A DNA stretch of 64,000 nt from Larkinella humicola. Its GTDB lineage: Bacteria; Bacteroidota; Bacteroidia; Cytophagales; Spirosomataceae. The DNA lies in the NCBI RefSeq assembly GCF_008727875.1, contig NZ_VTWS01000007.1:186001-250000 (forward strand), written 5' to 3'. The notes beneath the pieces are model-generated. The model was not told where the DNA came from and ran no database searches. It saw nothing but the letters and a program-made list of their open reading frames with translations. Each line of letters opens with the position of its first letter. Position 1 is the first letter of the stretch. Of this stretch, positions 19,764-26,928 are shown piece by piece. Position numbers and translations under genes: made by a program.

Positions 19764-20264
19764 ATGAAAGTTGTTCAGGGTGATATTACAAAATGCACCG
19801 TCGATGCCATCGTCAATGCCGCCAACTCGAGTCTGCTGGGTGGAGGAGGTGTCGATGGAGCGATTCACCGGGCGGCCGGACCGGAGCTTCTGGCCGAATG
19901 CCGCACGCTAAACGGTTGCCAAACCGGCGATGCGAAACTGACCAAAGGTTACCGCTTGCCAGCCCGCTACGTCATTCACACGGTTGGCCCGGTCTGGCAG
20001 GGTGGCACCAACGGTGAACCGGAGTTGCTGGCTAGTTGTTACCGCCGATCGCTGGAAATTGCGACGGAACACGGTTTGCATTCCATCGCCTTTCCCAACA
20101 TCAGCACCGGAATCTACGGTTTCCCGAAAGAGTTGGCCAGCCCAATTGCCATCGAAACCGTACGGAATTTTCTTGCGCAACGGGAAACGTCGATCCGGGA
20201 AATTCAGTTTGTTTGCTTCGATGACGACAATTTCCGGCTTTATTATCAAAAAGTAATGCACTGA
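19764..20264 (+). CDS. Macro-domain protein, probable O-acetyl-ADP-ribose deacetylase (YmdB type)
   Basis: 166 aa, the whole length being one macro domain. Ligand loops are clear: [24 protein letters not shown] around the ADP-ribose and [14 protein letters not shown] around the diphosphate. These match the MacroD/YmdB class, which hydrolyses O-acetyl-ADP-ribose and can remove mono-ADP-ribose from proteins or RNA. It starts 3 nt after the T9SS protease stop and so is likely co-transcribed with it, although the products act in different compartments. It converges within 3 nt of the next gene. Confidence 0.93.
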   Translation: MKVVQGDITKCTVDAIVNAANSSLLGGGGVDGAIHRAAGPELLAECRTLNGCQTGDAKLTKGYRLPARYVIHTVGPVWQGGTNGEPELLASCYRRSLEIATEHGLHSIAFPNISTGIYGFPKELASPIAIETVRNFLAQRETSIREIQFVCFDDDNFRLYYQKVMH

Positions 20265-20267
20265 GCG

Positions 20268-21470
20268 TTAACGGCCAAACCGATACCACTGCAATTCATC
20301 GGCTTTTTTGCCCTGTAACACATCCCGAATCAGTTCAGCCGCCGTCACACTGAAGGTGATGCCGTTGCCGCCAAAGCCGAGCGCAAAATAACTGTGCGGA
20401 AAAGCCGGGTGTTCGCCAATGTAGGGAAGACCGTCCTTGGTTTCACCGAAGGTACCCGCCCACGCCAGATCCGGAATAAACGGCAGATCCGGGTATAATT
20501 GCCGCACTTTTTCGGTCAGCATTTCGCGTTTCCGGTCAATCAGTTTATCGCGCAGCAACGCGTTTTTGAACGGTTCGTCTCCCCCGCCGACCAATACTCG
20601 GTTGTCGTCGGTAGTCCGCAAATAGAGGTAGGGACTTTGCGTGTCCCAGAGCAAAACCGACCGCAGTTCCGGAGGAAGTTCGGCCAGCTGTTCGCTCACA
20701 ACGGCGAAGGTGCTTTTCAATTTGACCACTTTTTCCGGCAGCATTTCCTGCGCTTCGTACCCGGTGCAATACACCACTTTCCGGGTTTCGATCAACGCCA
20801 GATCGGTGGTCAACACCCGAACGCCGTTGGGTTCATAATCCGTGGCCTTGATTTCAACGTGATCAAAAACCCGTAAGCCTTTGGCAACGGAAGCCCGTAG
20901 CAGATCATGGGCGAAATGATAGGCGTCGATCTCGGCGGCATCAGACGAACAAATGGCCGCAACGGCCGCCAGTCCAAACCGTTTCCGCAGACTGGCCCGG
21001 TTGAGCCACTCCACCTTAAAACCGTGTTTCCGGCGGGATTCATATTCTTTCCGCAGAAATTCTTCGTCGTCCGGGATGGCCGCGAGATAAATGCTCTTCT
21101 TTTGTTTGAAACCCGACCGGCTTTTGAGTTTCCTGACCAATTGGTCAATTTTACCGATGGCATCCCGGCACGATTCGTAAGCCCGAATGGCCCCCTCCTC
21201 GCCAATCATTGGAATCAGCTCGTGCAAAGCAGTGTCGATTTCGTATTGCAGCATGGCCGTGCTGGCCGAAGTGCTGCCCGTTGCCACATCCCGTTTGTCG
21301 ATCACAACGGTATCGAAACCCGCCTGAACGAGGGAATAGGCCATGAGCGAACCCGTGATGCCGCCCCCCACAATGAGTACATCGCAGGAAATGGGTTGGC
21401 GTAGAGATGGATACGTGTGTAATAAGCCGTTTTTCAACAGCCAAAAAGGTTCCTGAGAGTGAACGTCCAT
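20268..21470 (-). CDS. FAD-dependent oxidoreductase (DAO family)
   Basis: 400 aa from the ATG at 21470 (MDVHSQEPFWLLKNGLLH). A longer frame would start at 21524, but its extra residues fall inside an inverted repeat and I do not trust them. The dinucleotide-binding motif is VLIVGGGITGSLMAYS, followed by VVIDKRDVATGSTSAST; the C-terminus AWAGTFGETKDGLPYIGEH...FALGFGGNGITFS closes the FAD site. It resembles the gamma-glutamylputrescine oxidase/glycine oxidase branch, which oxidises primary or secondary amines. No pathway neighbour identifies the amine. Confidence 0.85.
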   Translation of the reverse strand: MDVHSQEPFWLLKNGLLHTYPSLRQPISCDVLIVGGGITGSLMAYSLVQAGFDTVVIDKRDVATGSTSASTAMLQYEIDTALHELIPMIGEEGAIRAYESCRDAIGKIDQLVRKLKSRSGFKQKKSIYLAAIPDDEEFLRKEYESRRKHGFKVEWLNRASLRKRFGLAAVAAICSSDAAEIDAYHFAHDLLRASVAKGLRVFDHVEIKATDYEPNGVRVLTTDLALIETRKVVYCTGYEAQEMLPEKVVKLKSTFAVVSEQLAELPPELRSVLLWDTQSPYLYLRTTDDNRVLVGGGDEPFKNALLRDKLIDRKREMLTEKVRQLYPDLPFIPDLAWAGTFGETKDGLPYIGEHPAFPHSYFALGFGGNGITFSVTAAELIRDVLQGKKADELQWYRFGR

Positions 21471-21473
21471 AAA

Positions 21474-21540
21474 AGGGAGAAATGAGAAAATAGACAAGAG
21501 AAATAAGACAACGTCTGTATTCATTTCCCGTTTCTCCTGT
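21474..21540. repeat. Imperfect inverted repeat made of short words
   Basis: The left half carries GGGAGAAATGAGAAA and TAGACAAGAGAAATAAGACA; the right half carries TTTCCCGTTTCTCC, complementary to the outer left part with few mismatches. The word TAGACAAGAGA reappears in the repeat at 60174-60258. It lies directly upstream of the FAD oxidoreductase start. Confidence 0.5.
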
Positions 21541-21574
21541 TACAAGCATAACCGCTTGAGCAGGCTCAGGGTTT

Positions 21575-21605
21575 AAAGAAAAAGCCACCCCGTTTCGGAG
21601 GTGGC
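21575..21605 (-). terminator. Intrinsic terminator of the gene at 21625
   Basis: On the minus strand a stem of about 9 bp (GCCACC.CCG / CGG.GGTGGC) with a 3-4 nt loop is followed by TTTTTCTTT. It lies 20 nt past the stop of the hypothetical secreted protein. Confidence 0.8.
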
Positions 21606-21624
21606 CTGGATCGGACGGTTCATT

Positions 21625-22005
21625 CTAATTCCCAACGCTTTCTTCGGTTTCAGCCCGGTTGGCAACTTCGGGTTTGTTGGCCGGTGGAGGGCTGACCATT
21701 AAATTCTGCTGCTTATAATTTCGGTTAGCCATCGAGGGTTTCGCCGGAATGGCAATGGCCGGGTCTCCAAGGCCGCCCCGGCGTTGCTGTTCGCGGTAGC
21801 TGGCAATGTTCTGCGGCTGGCGTTTCCGAATTCGGAAGGTAATCCCCGACTCGGGTTCCCATTCGCGGGCTGCTTTTGCCTTATTTGGATGTTTGTAATT
21901 CGCTGTCGAATACGTAGGGTCTCGTTTCACTTTATCCTGTGAAGTCGCCGGCATAGCCAAAGCTATCGCCAGCAGACCCAGACAGGTCTTCCATATCGTC
22001 TTCAT
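21625..22005 (-). CDS. Small secreted hypothetical protein
   Basis: 126 aa from the ATG at 22005 (MKTIWKTCLGLLAIALAMPATSQ), which gives a clean signal peptide; the longer frame starts with polar residues. The mature about 100 residues are basic, rich in Arg, Lys, Asn and Pro, of low complexity and probably disordered. No family is recognised. A good intrinsic terminator follows, so it seems to be a real single-gene transcript. Confidence 0.7.
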   Translation of the reverse strand: MKTIWKTCLGLLAIALAMPATSQDKVKRDPTYSTANYKHPNKAKAAREWEPESGITFRIRKRQPQNIASYREQQRRGGLGDPAIAIPAKPSMANRNYKQQNLMVSPPPANKPEVANRAETEESVGN

Positions 22006-22096
22006 GGGAGCTGTGGTTTTGTTGTACCGGGAAAACAATAAAGTTGTTTCCGTTGCCAATATAACACCACAAATAATAACTACACTTTTCGTTATT

Positions 22097-22630
22097 CTAT
22101 TTTTTCTTTGTATTCATCCGAATTATCGATTTTTCAGTCGTCAATTTGCCAATTTCACGCACATCTACCCAACGAACCTCCTTCGTTTCTGCTGTCTGTA
22201 CAAATGGTTGGTCTGTTGTGGCTTCCAGTAAAAACCGAATATCGTAATGAAGGTGTTCAGGCTCTGAAACTCGCGCGGGAATCGTATGAACATCCACATC
22301 AAAAATAGCCCGGTTCACCACTTTCAGATCCCGAAGACCGGTTTCTTCCTCGGCTTCCCGCAGTGCCACCCCGAGAAGATCCGGATCACCGTCGGCGTGT
22401 CCGCCGGGTTGAAACCAGCGGTCGAGTTTGGCGTGATGGAGAAGAACCACCTGCCAGCGGTCGGGGCTGACGATCCAGGCCGAACCGGTCACATGGCCGA
22501 TGGTCAGTTGCCGCTCGAAGCAGTTGGGATGGTTCCTGACGAATTGAATACTGTGTTCCAGCATGGTCCTTTCATCTTCGTCGAAAGGCTGGTGGTGCTT
22601 TAACAAGTCTAGCAAGGGTTGACGGTGCAT
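22097..22630 (-). CDS. NUDIX hydrolase
   Basis: 177 aa. The Nudix box is GGHADGDPDLLGVALREAEEETGL (metal-binding REAEEE core), preceded by VLLHHAKLDRWFQPGG. NUDIX enzymes hydrolyse nucleoside diphosphates linked to other groups; the substrate cannot be told from sequence. The N-terminal about 40 residues (MHRQPLLDLLKHHQPFDEDERTML) are a helical extension often seen in NUDIX proteins of this group. The start ATG is well defined. It stands alone, upstream of a gene on the same strand. Confidence 0.93.
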   Translation of the reverse strand: MHRQPLLDLLKHHQPFDEDERTMLEHSIQFVRNHPNCFERQLTIGHVTGSAWIVSPDRWQVVLLHHAKLDRWFQPGGHADGDPDLLGVALREAEEETGLRDLKVVNRAIFDVDVHTIPARVSEPEHLHYDIRFLLEATTDQPFVQTAETKEVRWVDVREIGKLTTEKSIIRMNTKKK

Positions 22631-22711
22631 ATTTGATATTCAAGTTGGCAATGAAGAGAAAAAACTGCAATTTCGTCCTGATTTTACTACGACATACAAT
22701 TAACTGAAACT

Positions 22712-23629
22712 ATGAAAAAAATTTCCATTCTAGCCACACTGACGCTGGTTGCCCAGCTTGCCATCGCCCAGATTAAATTGCCGCAAGCCAGCCCGGGTGC
22801 AACAGTAATCCAGACGGTTGGAACCACTGATTTTACCATAACCTATTCCCGGCCCAGCCTGAAAGGACGCGCAGCCCTGGGTGCACAAACACCCCTGGCG
22901 CCATTCGGCCAGCTCTGGCGGACCGGTGCCAATAGCGCAACCACTTTTAAAACGACTACCGATGTCATGGTGCAGGGCCAGAAATTGCCTGCCGGTACTT
23001 ATTCGGTATTTACCATCCCGAACCAGAACGACTGGACCCTGATCTTTAATAAAAACCAGACCGCCAGTGCGGAAGAAGGCATTCCGAACGGATACAAAAA
23101 AGAAGAAGATGCCATTCGGGTGCAAATAAAAGCAGAAAAAGTCTCCCGCCCCCGCGAAACGTTCACCATCGACATCAGCGACCTGACCGATAGCACCGCC
23201 AATTTAAACTTCTACTGGGCAGATACGCGGGCCATCGCCAACCTCAAAGTCGACGTGCTGGCCAATGCGCAGGCTAACGTCGAGAAAGCCGTTGCCGACA
23301 AACCCGAGGATGCCGGTATTCTGCAAGCGGCCGCCAACTGGAACCTTTCCAAAAACCGCAATCTGGACCAGGCGCTGGCGTGGGCCGATAAGTCGATCGG
23401 GCTGAAACAAACCTATTCGAACCTGTGGATTAAAGCCCAAATCCTGTCAAAAATGGGCAAGGTAGCCGAGGCATTACCGCTGGCTCAAAAGGCATTGACG
23501 GTAGGTGAAGCGTCCAATGACCCGGTTTTCCGATTCTACAAAGACGGCATTCAAAAAGGGGTTTCCGATTACCAGGCACTGATTCCAGTGGACACTAAAG
23601 CCCTGAAAGGCAAGAAGAAAAAAGCATAA
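22712..23629 (+). CDS. Secreted DUF2911 protein with helical repeat tail
   Basis: 305 aa. The signal peptide is MKKISILATLTLVAQLAIAQ. Residues about 25-175 form a DUF2911 domain (TITYSRPSLKGRAALG, LAPFGQLWRTGANSATTF, LPAGTYSVFTIP, WTLIFNK), a beta-sandwich common in Bacteroidota whose function is unknown. Residues about 185-290 are tetratricopeptide-like helices (AAANWNLSKNRNLDQALAWADKSIGL, ILSKMGKVAEALPLAQKAL). It probably acts in the periplasm or on the outer membrane. It ends with a strong intrinsic terminator. Confidence 0.9.
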   Translation: MKKISILATLTLVAQLAIAQIKLPQASPGATVIQTVGTTDFTITYSRPSLKGRAALGAQTPLAPFGQLWRTGANSATTFKTTTDVMVQGQKLPAGTYSVFTIPNQNDWTLIFNKNQTASAEEGIPNGYKKEEDAIRVQIKAEKVSRPRETFTIDISDLTDSTANLNFYWADTRAIANLKVDVLANAQANVEKAVADKPEDAGILQAAANWNLSKNRNLDQALAWADKSIGLKQTYSNLWIKAQILSKMGKVAEALPLAQKALTVGEASNDPVFRFYKDGIQKGVSDYQALIPVDTKALKGKKKKA

Positions 23630-23651
23630 GCTTTTGACAAACAATACTCAT

Positions 23652-23696
23652 AAAAACCGCTTTCAATCATTGAAATTGAAAGCGGTTTTTATTTTT
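23652..23696 (+). terminator. Strong intrinsic terminator after the DUF2911 gene
   Basis: A 16-bp perfect stem (AAAAACCGCTTTCAAT and its complement, arms 23652-23667 and 23675-23690) with a 7-nt loop is followed by ATTTTT. The A-rich left flank may let it act on both strands. Confidence 0.9.
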
Positions 23697-23741
23697 ACAT
23701 ACAACTATACACCCCAAGGATAGTTTTCAGCATATTTGGAT

Positions 23742-24065
23742 ATGCCAACTGAACGCGTCCGTATTCAACAACTAGAACATCTCGCCATTGAGCAGGGACA
23801 AGCCATCGAGAGTGTGGCCCGGGGTTTAGCCAATCTGACCGTCACGGTCAAGTAGGAATTTGCCCAGGTTAACAACCGGCTTAATAGAATAGAAGGTGAT
23901 GTGGCCGAAATGAAAACCGACGTCGCTGGACTGAAAACCGACGTTGCCGAAATCAAAACCGATGTCGCCGGATTGAAAACCGATGTGGCTAGTTTAAAAG
24001 TCGGACAGGGTCGTATGCAACTGACACTCGATATGCTCTTGGCGTATCTCAGAGAGCGTCTTTAG
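23742..24065 (+). pseudogene. Heptad-repeat coiled-coil gene interrupted by an in-frame TAG
   Basis: One frame from the ATG at 23742 (MPTERVRIQQLEHLAIEQGQ) to TAG at 24063-24065 would give 107 codons, but codon 38 (23853-23855) is TAG. Beyond it the frame continues cleanly: EFAQVNNRLNRIEGDVAEMK, five seven-residue units of the type DVAxxKT, then MQLTLDMLLAYLRERL. The stop probably replaced CAG (Gln), so it is a young pseudogene or a site of readthrough. The intact product would be a small parallel coiled coil. No family is recognised. A terminator isolates it upstream. Confidence 0.65.
23898..23999 (+). repeat. Five 21-nt tandem units encoding heptads
   Basis: Units start at 23898, 23919, 23940, 23961 and 23982 (the last is 18 nt). 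Each encodes DVA, two varying residues, K and T, alternating GL with EM or EI. This is coding repetition in a coiled coil, in frame on both sides, not a CRISPR or satellite. Confidence 0.85.
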
Positions 24066-24074
24066 CCCTAAAAA

Positions 24075-25778
24075 TCAGGAGGGAGTTACCGTTTTCTGCG
24101 TAGGCACAACCTGTTCCAGTAACCAGGCAATTCCGATTAACAGGACGCAACCGATGACATTCAGCCACAGAAATGCGGTCAGTTCAGCCAGCCAGCACCA
24201 GACGACAAGCCCCTCGGTAATCACGGCGGCCCAGAAGGTGGCCTTCCCTCCTATGGATTTGAAATAAAAAGCCACCAAAAATATCCCCAGAATAACGCCG
24301 TAAAAAAGTGACCCCAGGATGTTGACGGCTTCGATCATGCTCCCCAGCTTGCTGGCAAATTGGGCCACAATGATGCAGAACACCCCCCAAATGATGGTCG
24401 CCACCTTTGACGCCTTCAAATAATGCCCATCGGAATAGTCTTTGCAAAAAAGTCGCTTGTAAATGTCGACCACGGTGGTGGAAGCCAGCGAACTGTAGGC
24501 CGCGGCAATCGACCCCATCGACGCACTGAAAATAACGGCAATCAGTAATCCAATCAACCCGTGGGGCAGAAAGTCGAGAACGAAACGGAGAAAAACATAA
24601 TTGACATCACTCGTATCGCCCACCGGGTTGTTCTTTTTAATCAGATTGACCACCTGCCCCTTCACCGCTTTGGCTTCTTCATCGGTTTTCAGGATTACCG
24701 CCTTGGTTTGTTCAACAGAAGCGTCGTTTTTTTCGGAAAGGGCCTTGTTTAAAGTCAAAACCGCCTTCTGGCGACGGGCCGCAATAGTTTGGTGTTCCGT
24801 TTCCAACTGCCGGTATTGATCCGCATACGGGCTTTTCAGCAGTTGATCGGTCTCTACTTTATTAAAAAAAACCGGGGAAGGGTTGAACTGGTAAAATACA
24901 AATACCAGCACACCCACCAGAAGGATCAAAAATTGCATCGGAACCTTCAACATTCCGTTGGCCAGCAACCCCAACCGGCTTTGCCCAATCGATTGACCCG
25001 TCAGATACCGCCCCACCTGCGACTGATCGGTACCGAAATAAGACAGTTGAAGGAAAAAACCGCCAATCAGTCCGGACCAAAGATTGTAGCGGCTGTCGGG
25101 GTCAAATTTGAGGTCGATGGTATTGAGCCGCCCGGCTTTTCCGGCCACTTCCAGCGCATCCATAAAACCGACATCCGCCGGAAGCAGATGCACCGTCATC
25201 CAGCCCGCAATAAACATGGCCACGGTAACAATCAGCATTTGCTGGAGGTGTGTATAGGAAATGGCTTTGGCGCCACCCGTCACGGTATACACCAGCACAA
25301 TGCCGCCCATGATGATGTTGGTCCAGAAGATGTTCCACCCCAGAATGGTCGACAAAATGATGGATGGTGCGTAGATGGAAAGGCCCGTCGATAATCCGCG
25401 TTGCAGCAGGAAGAGCAAAGCCGTAAAGACGCGAACCCGGGCGTCGAACCGGGATTCGAGGTACTCGTAGGCGGTAAAAACTTTCAGCCGGTGGAAAATG
25501 GGAACGAACGTGACGGCAAGCACCACCATCGCCAGCGGCAGGCCAAAATAAAACTGAACAAACCGCATCCCGTCCGTAAAAGCCTGCCCAGGCGTGGAGA
25601 GAAACGTAATGGCACTGGCCTGGGTGGCCATCACAGACAGGCAAACGTGGTACCACGGCAATGACTGGTTGGCCAGCAGGTAATCGCCCATATTGCGGTT
25701 TCCCCGGCTGCGAACCACCCCATAAACAATGATGATCGCCAGTGTGCCAGCCAGGATGAGCCAATCGAGACTGCTCAT
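24075..25778 (-). CDS. Sodium:solute symporter (SSS family)
   Basis: 567 aa with about 13-14 membrane segments. SSS features: GDYLLANQSLPWYHVCLSVMATQASAITFLSTPG in the first helices (sodium-site region) and AYEYLESRFDARVR. Substrates of the family include sugars, amino acids, nucleosides and anions; none is indicated here. A hydrophilic coiled-coil insert of about 80 residues (KVETDQLLKSPYADQYRQLE to VVNLIKKNNP) sits between two membrane segments, an addition compared with the classical fold. Its ATG overlaps the stop of a 41-aa membrane protein gene (ATGA), so the two are translationally coupled. Confidence 0.93.
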   Translation of the reverse strand: MSSLDWLILAGTLAIIIVYGVVRSRGNRNMGDYLLANQSLPWYHVCLSVMATQASAITFLSTPGQAFTDGMRFVQFYFGLPLAMVVLAVTFVPIFHRLKVFTAYEYLESRFDARVRVFTALLFLLQRGLSTGLSIYAPSIILSTILGWNIFWTNIIMGGIVLVYTVTGGAKAISYTHLQQMLIVTVAMFIAGWMTVHLLPADVGFMDALEVAGKAGRLNTIDLKFDPDSRYNLWSGLIGGFFLQLSYFGTDQSQVGRYLTGQSIGQSRLGLLANGMLKVPMQFLILLVGVLVFVFYQFNPSPVFFNKVETDQLLKSPYADQYRQLETEHQTIAARRQKAVLTLNKALSEKNDASVEQTKAVILKTDEEAKAVKGQVVNLIKKNNPVGDTSDVNYVFLRFVLDFLPHGLIGLLIAVIFSASMGSIAAAYSSLASTTVVDIYKRLFCKDYSDGHYLKASKVATIIWGVFCIIVAQFASKLGSMIEAVNILGSLFYGVILGIFLVAFYFKSIGGKATFWAAVITEGLVVWCWLAELTAFLWLNVIGCVLLIGIAWLLEQVVPTQKTVTPS

Positions 25779-25900
25779 GAAAAATACCGCATAAATCCGT
25801 AAAACAAGATAATTTCGAGCAGCAAACTGCCAATGACAATGCTGTATAACTGGCGCCAGGAACGCGCAAAAGGAGGCAAATCCGTAGATTTTTGGGTCAT
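25775..25900 (-). CDS. 41-aa small membrane protein coupled to the symporter
   Basis: The frame starts at the complement of 25898-25900: MTQKSTDLPPFARSWRQLYS, then IVIGSLLLEIILFYGFMRYF and S. A polar N-terminal half precedes one membrane helix of about 20 residues. The TGA shares bases with the symporter's ATG, the usual arrangement of co-translated partners. It may be an accessory subunit of the transporter, as small partner proteins occur beside some SSS carriers; this is inference. No known family is recognised. Confidence 0.7.
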   Translation of the reverse strand: MTQKSTDLPPFARSWRQLYSIVIGSLLLEIILFYGFMRYFS

Positions 25901-26073
25901 CGCAGAACGGTGGTTGGTTCTTTCTTCTTTATGGCAACGAAAATAGGCAAATCTCTCGTATACAATTTACCTTTCCCGTCATTAAAACTATCCTACCTTA
26001 TTTTTGAATTGTTCAATTTTAAAGATAGTTTGCAGGCAGGCTTTTCCCGATCCCCCACAAGATACGGTCAAAT

Positions 26074-26862
26074 ATGGCAAAACTACCCGGAAATGACGCG
26101 GAGAAATCCGTTTTTGGTTTGGACGGCAAAGTGGCACTGATCACGGGAGCCAGCAAAGGCATTGGCGAGGACATTGCCCGCATCTTTGCCCGTTTCGGTG
26201 CCAGAGTCGTGATTAGCAGCCGTCGGCAAAGTTCCCTCGACGGCGTCGTTGCCGAAATCCGGAAAGACGGTGGAGAAGCCTGCGGCATTGCCGCCCATGC
26301 CGGCGACCACGACCAGCTCCGGCACCTGGTCGATAAAACCGTGGAGGTATATGGCGGAATCGACATTTTGGTCAACAACGCAGCTACCAACCCCATTTTC
26401 GGACCGACGATTGACTGCGATCTGGCCGCTTTCGATAAAATCATGCAGGTGAACGTCAAGGCCCCTTTTGAGCTCAGTAAAATGGTATATCCGATAATGA
26501 AAGCCCGGGGCGGTGGCAGCATCATCATGATGAGCAGCATTGCCGGCGAAACGCCCGACCCCGGTTTGGGCATGTACAGCGTTAGCAAAGCGGGTCTGAA
26601 CATGCTGACCAAAGTTCTGGCCAAAGAATGGGGGCCCGACAACATCCGCGTCAACGCCATCTGCCCCGGCCTGATCAAAACCAAATTTAGTCAGGCGCTC
26701 TGGCAGGATGAAGCGATTCTGGCTCATTTTACGCACCGCTTGCCCATCGCCCGCATGGGTACCACCGACGAAATCAGCCCACTAGCCCTGTTTCTTGCCT
26801 CCAACGCATCGGCGTATTGTACAGGCAGTTTGTTTCACGCGGACGGCGGAACGTTGATTTGA
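26074..26862 (+). CDS. Short-chain dehydrogenase/reductase (SDR)
   Basis: 262 aa, classical SDR. The cofactor motif is TGASKGIGEDIA, with basic residues after strand 2 (VVISSRRQSSLD) favouring NADP(H). NNAATNP, the catalytic Ser in IIMMSSIAGETP, and Tyr/Lys in YSVSKAGLNML complete the site; FHADGGTLI ends the fold. SDRs of this type reduce 3-oxoacyl groups or alcohols and the substrate is not identifiable. It is monocistronic and convergent with the OmpA-family gene, separated by about 66 nt. Confidence 0.93.
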   Translation: MAKLPGNDAEKSVFGLDGKVALITGASKGIGEDIARIFARFGARVVISSRRQSSLDGVVAEIRKDGGEACGIAAHAGDHDQLRHLVDKTVEVYGGIDILVNNAATNPIFGPTIDCDLAAFDKIMQVNVKAPFELSKMVYPIMKARGGGSIIMMSSIAGETPDPGLGMYSVSKAGLNMLTKVLAKEWGPDNIRVNAICPGLIKTKFSQALWQDEAILAHFTHRLPIARMGTTDEISPLALFLASNASAYCTGSLFHADGGTLI

Positions 26863-26928
26863 GTCCTGACCACTGTACGTGTCAAAAGAATCTGACGGAA
26901 TGTTCAGGAACGTTTTTTTTGAGTTTCT

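Noticed and set aside
23898-23999. Regular 21-nt repeats as a CRISPR-like array
   Set aside because: Units are contiguous without spacers and keep one reading frame as heptads; they are coding repeats.
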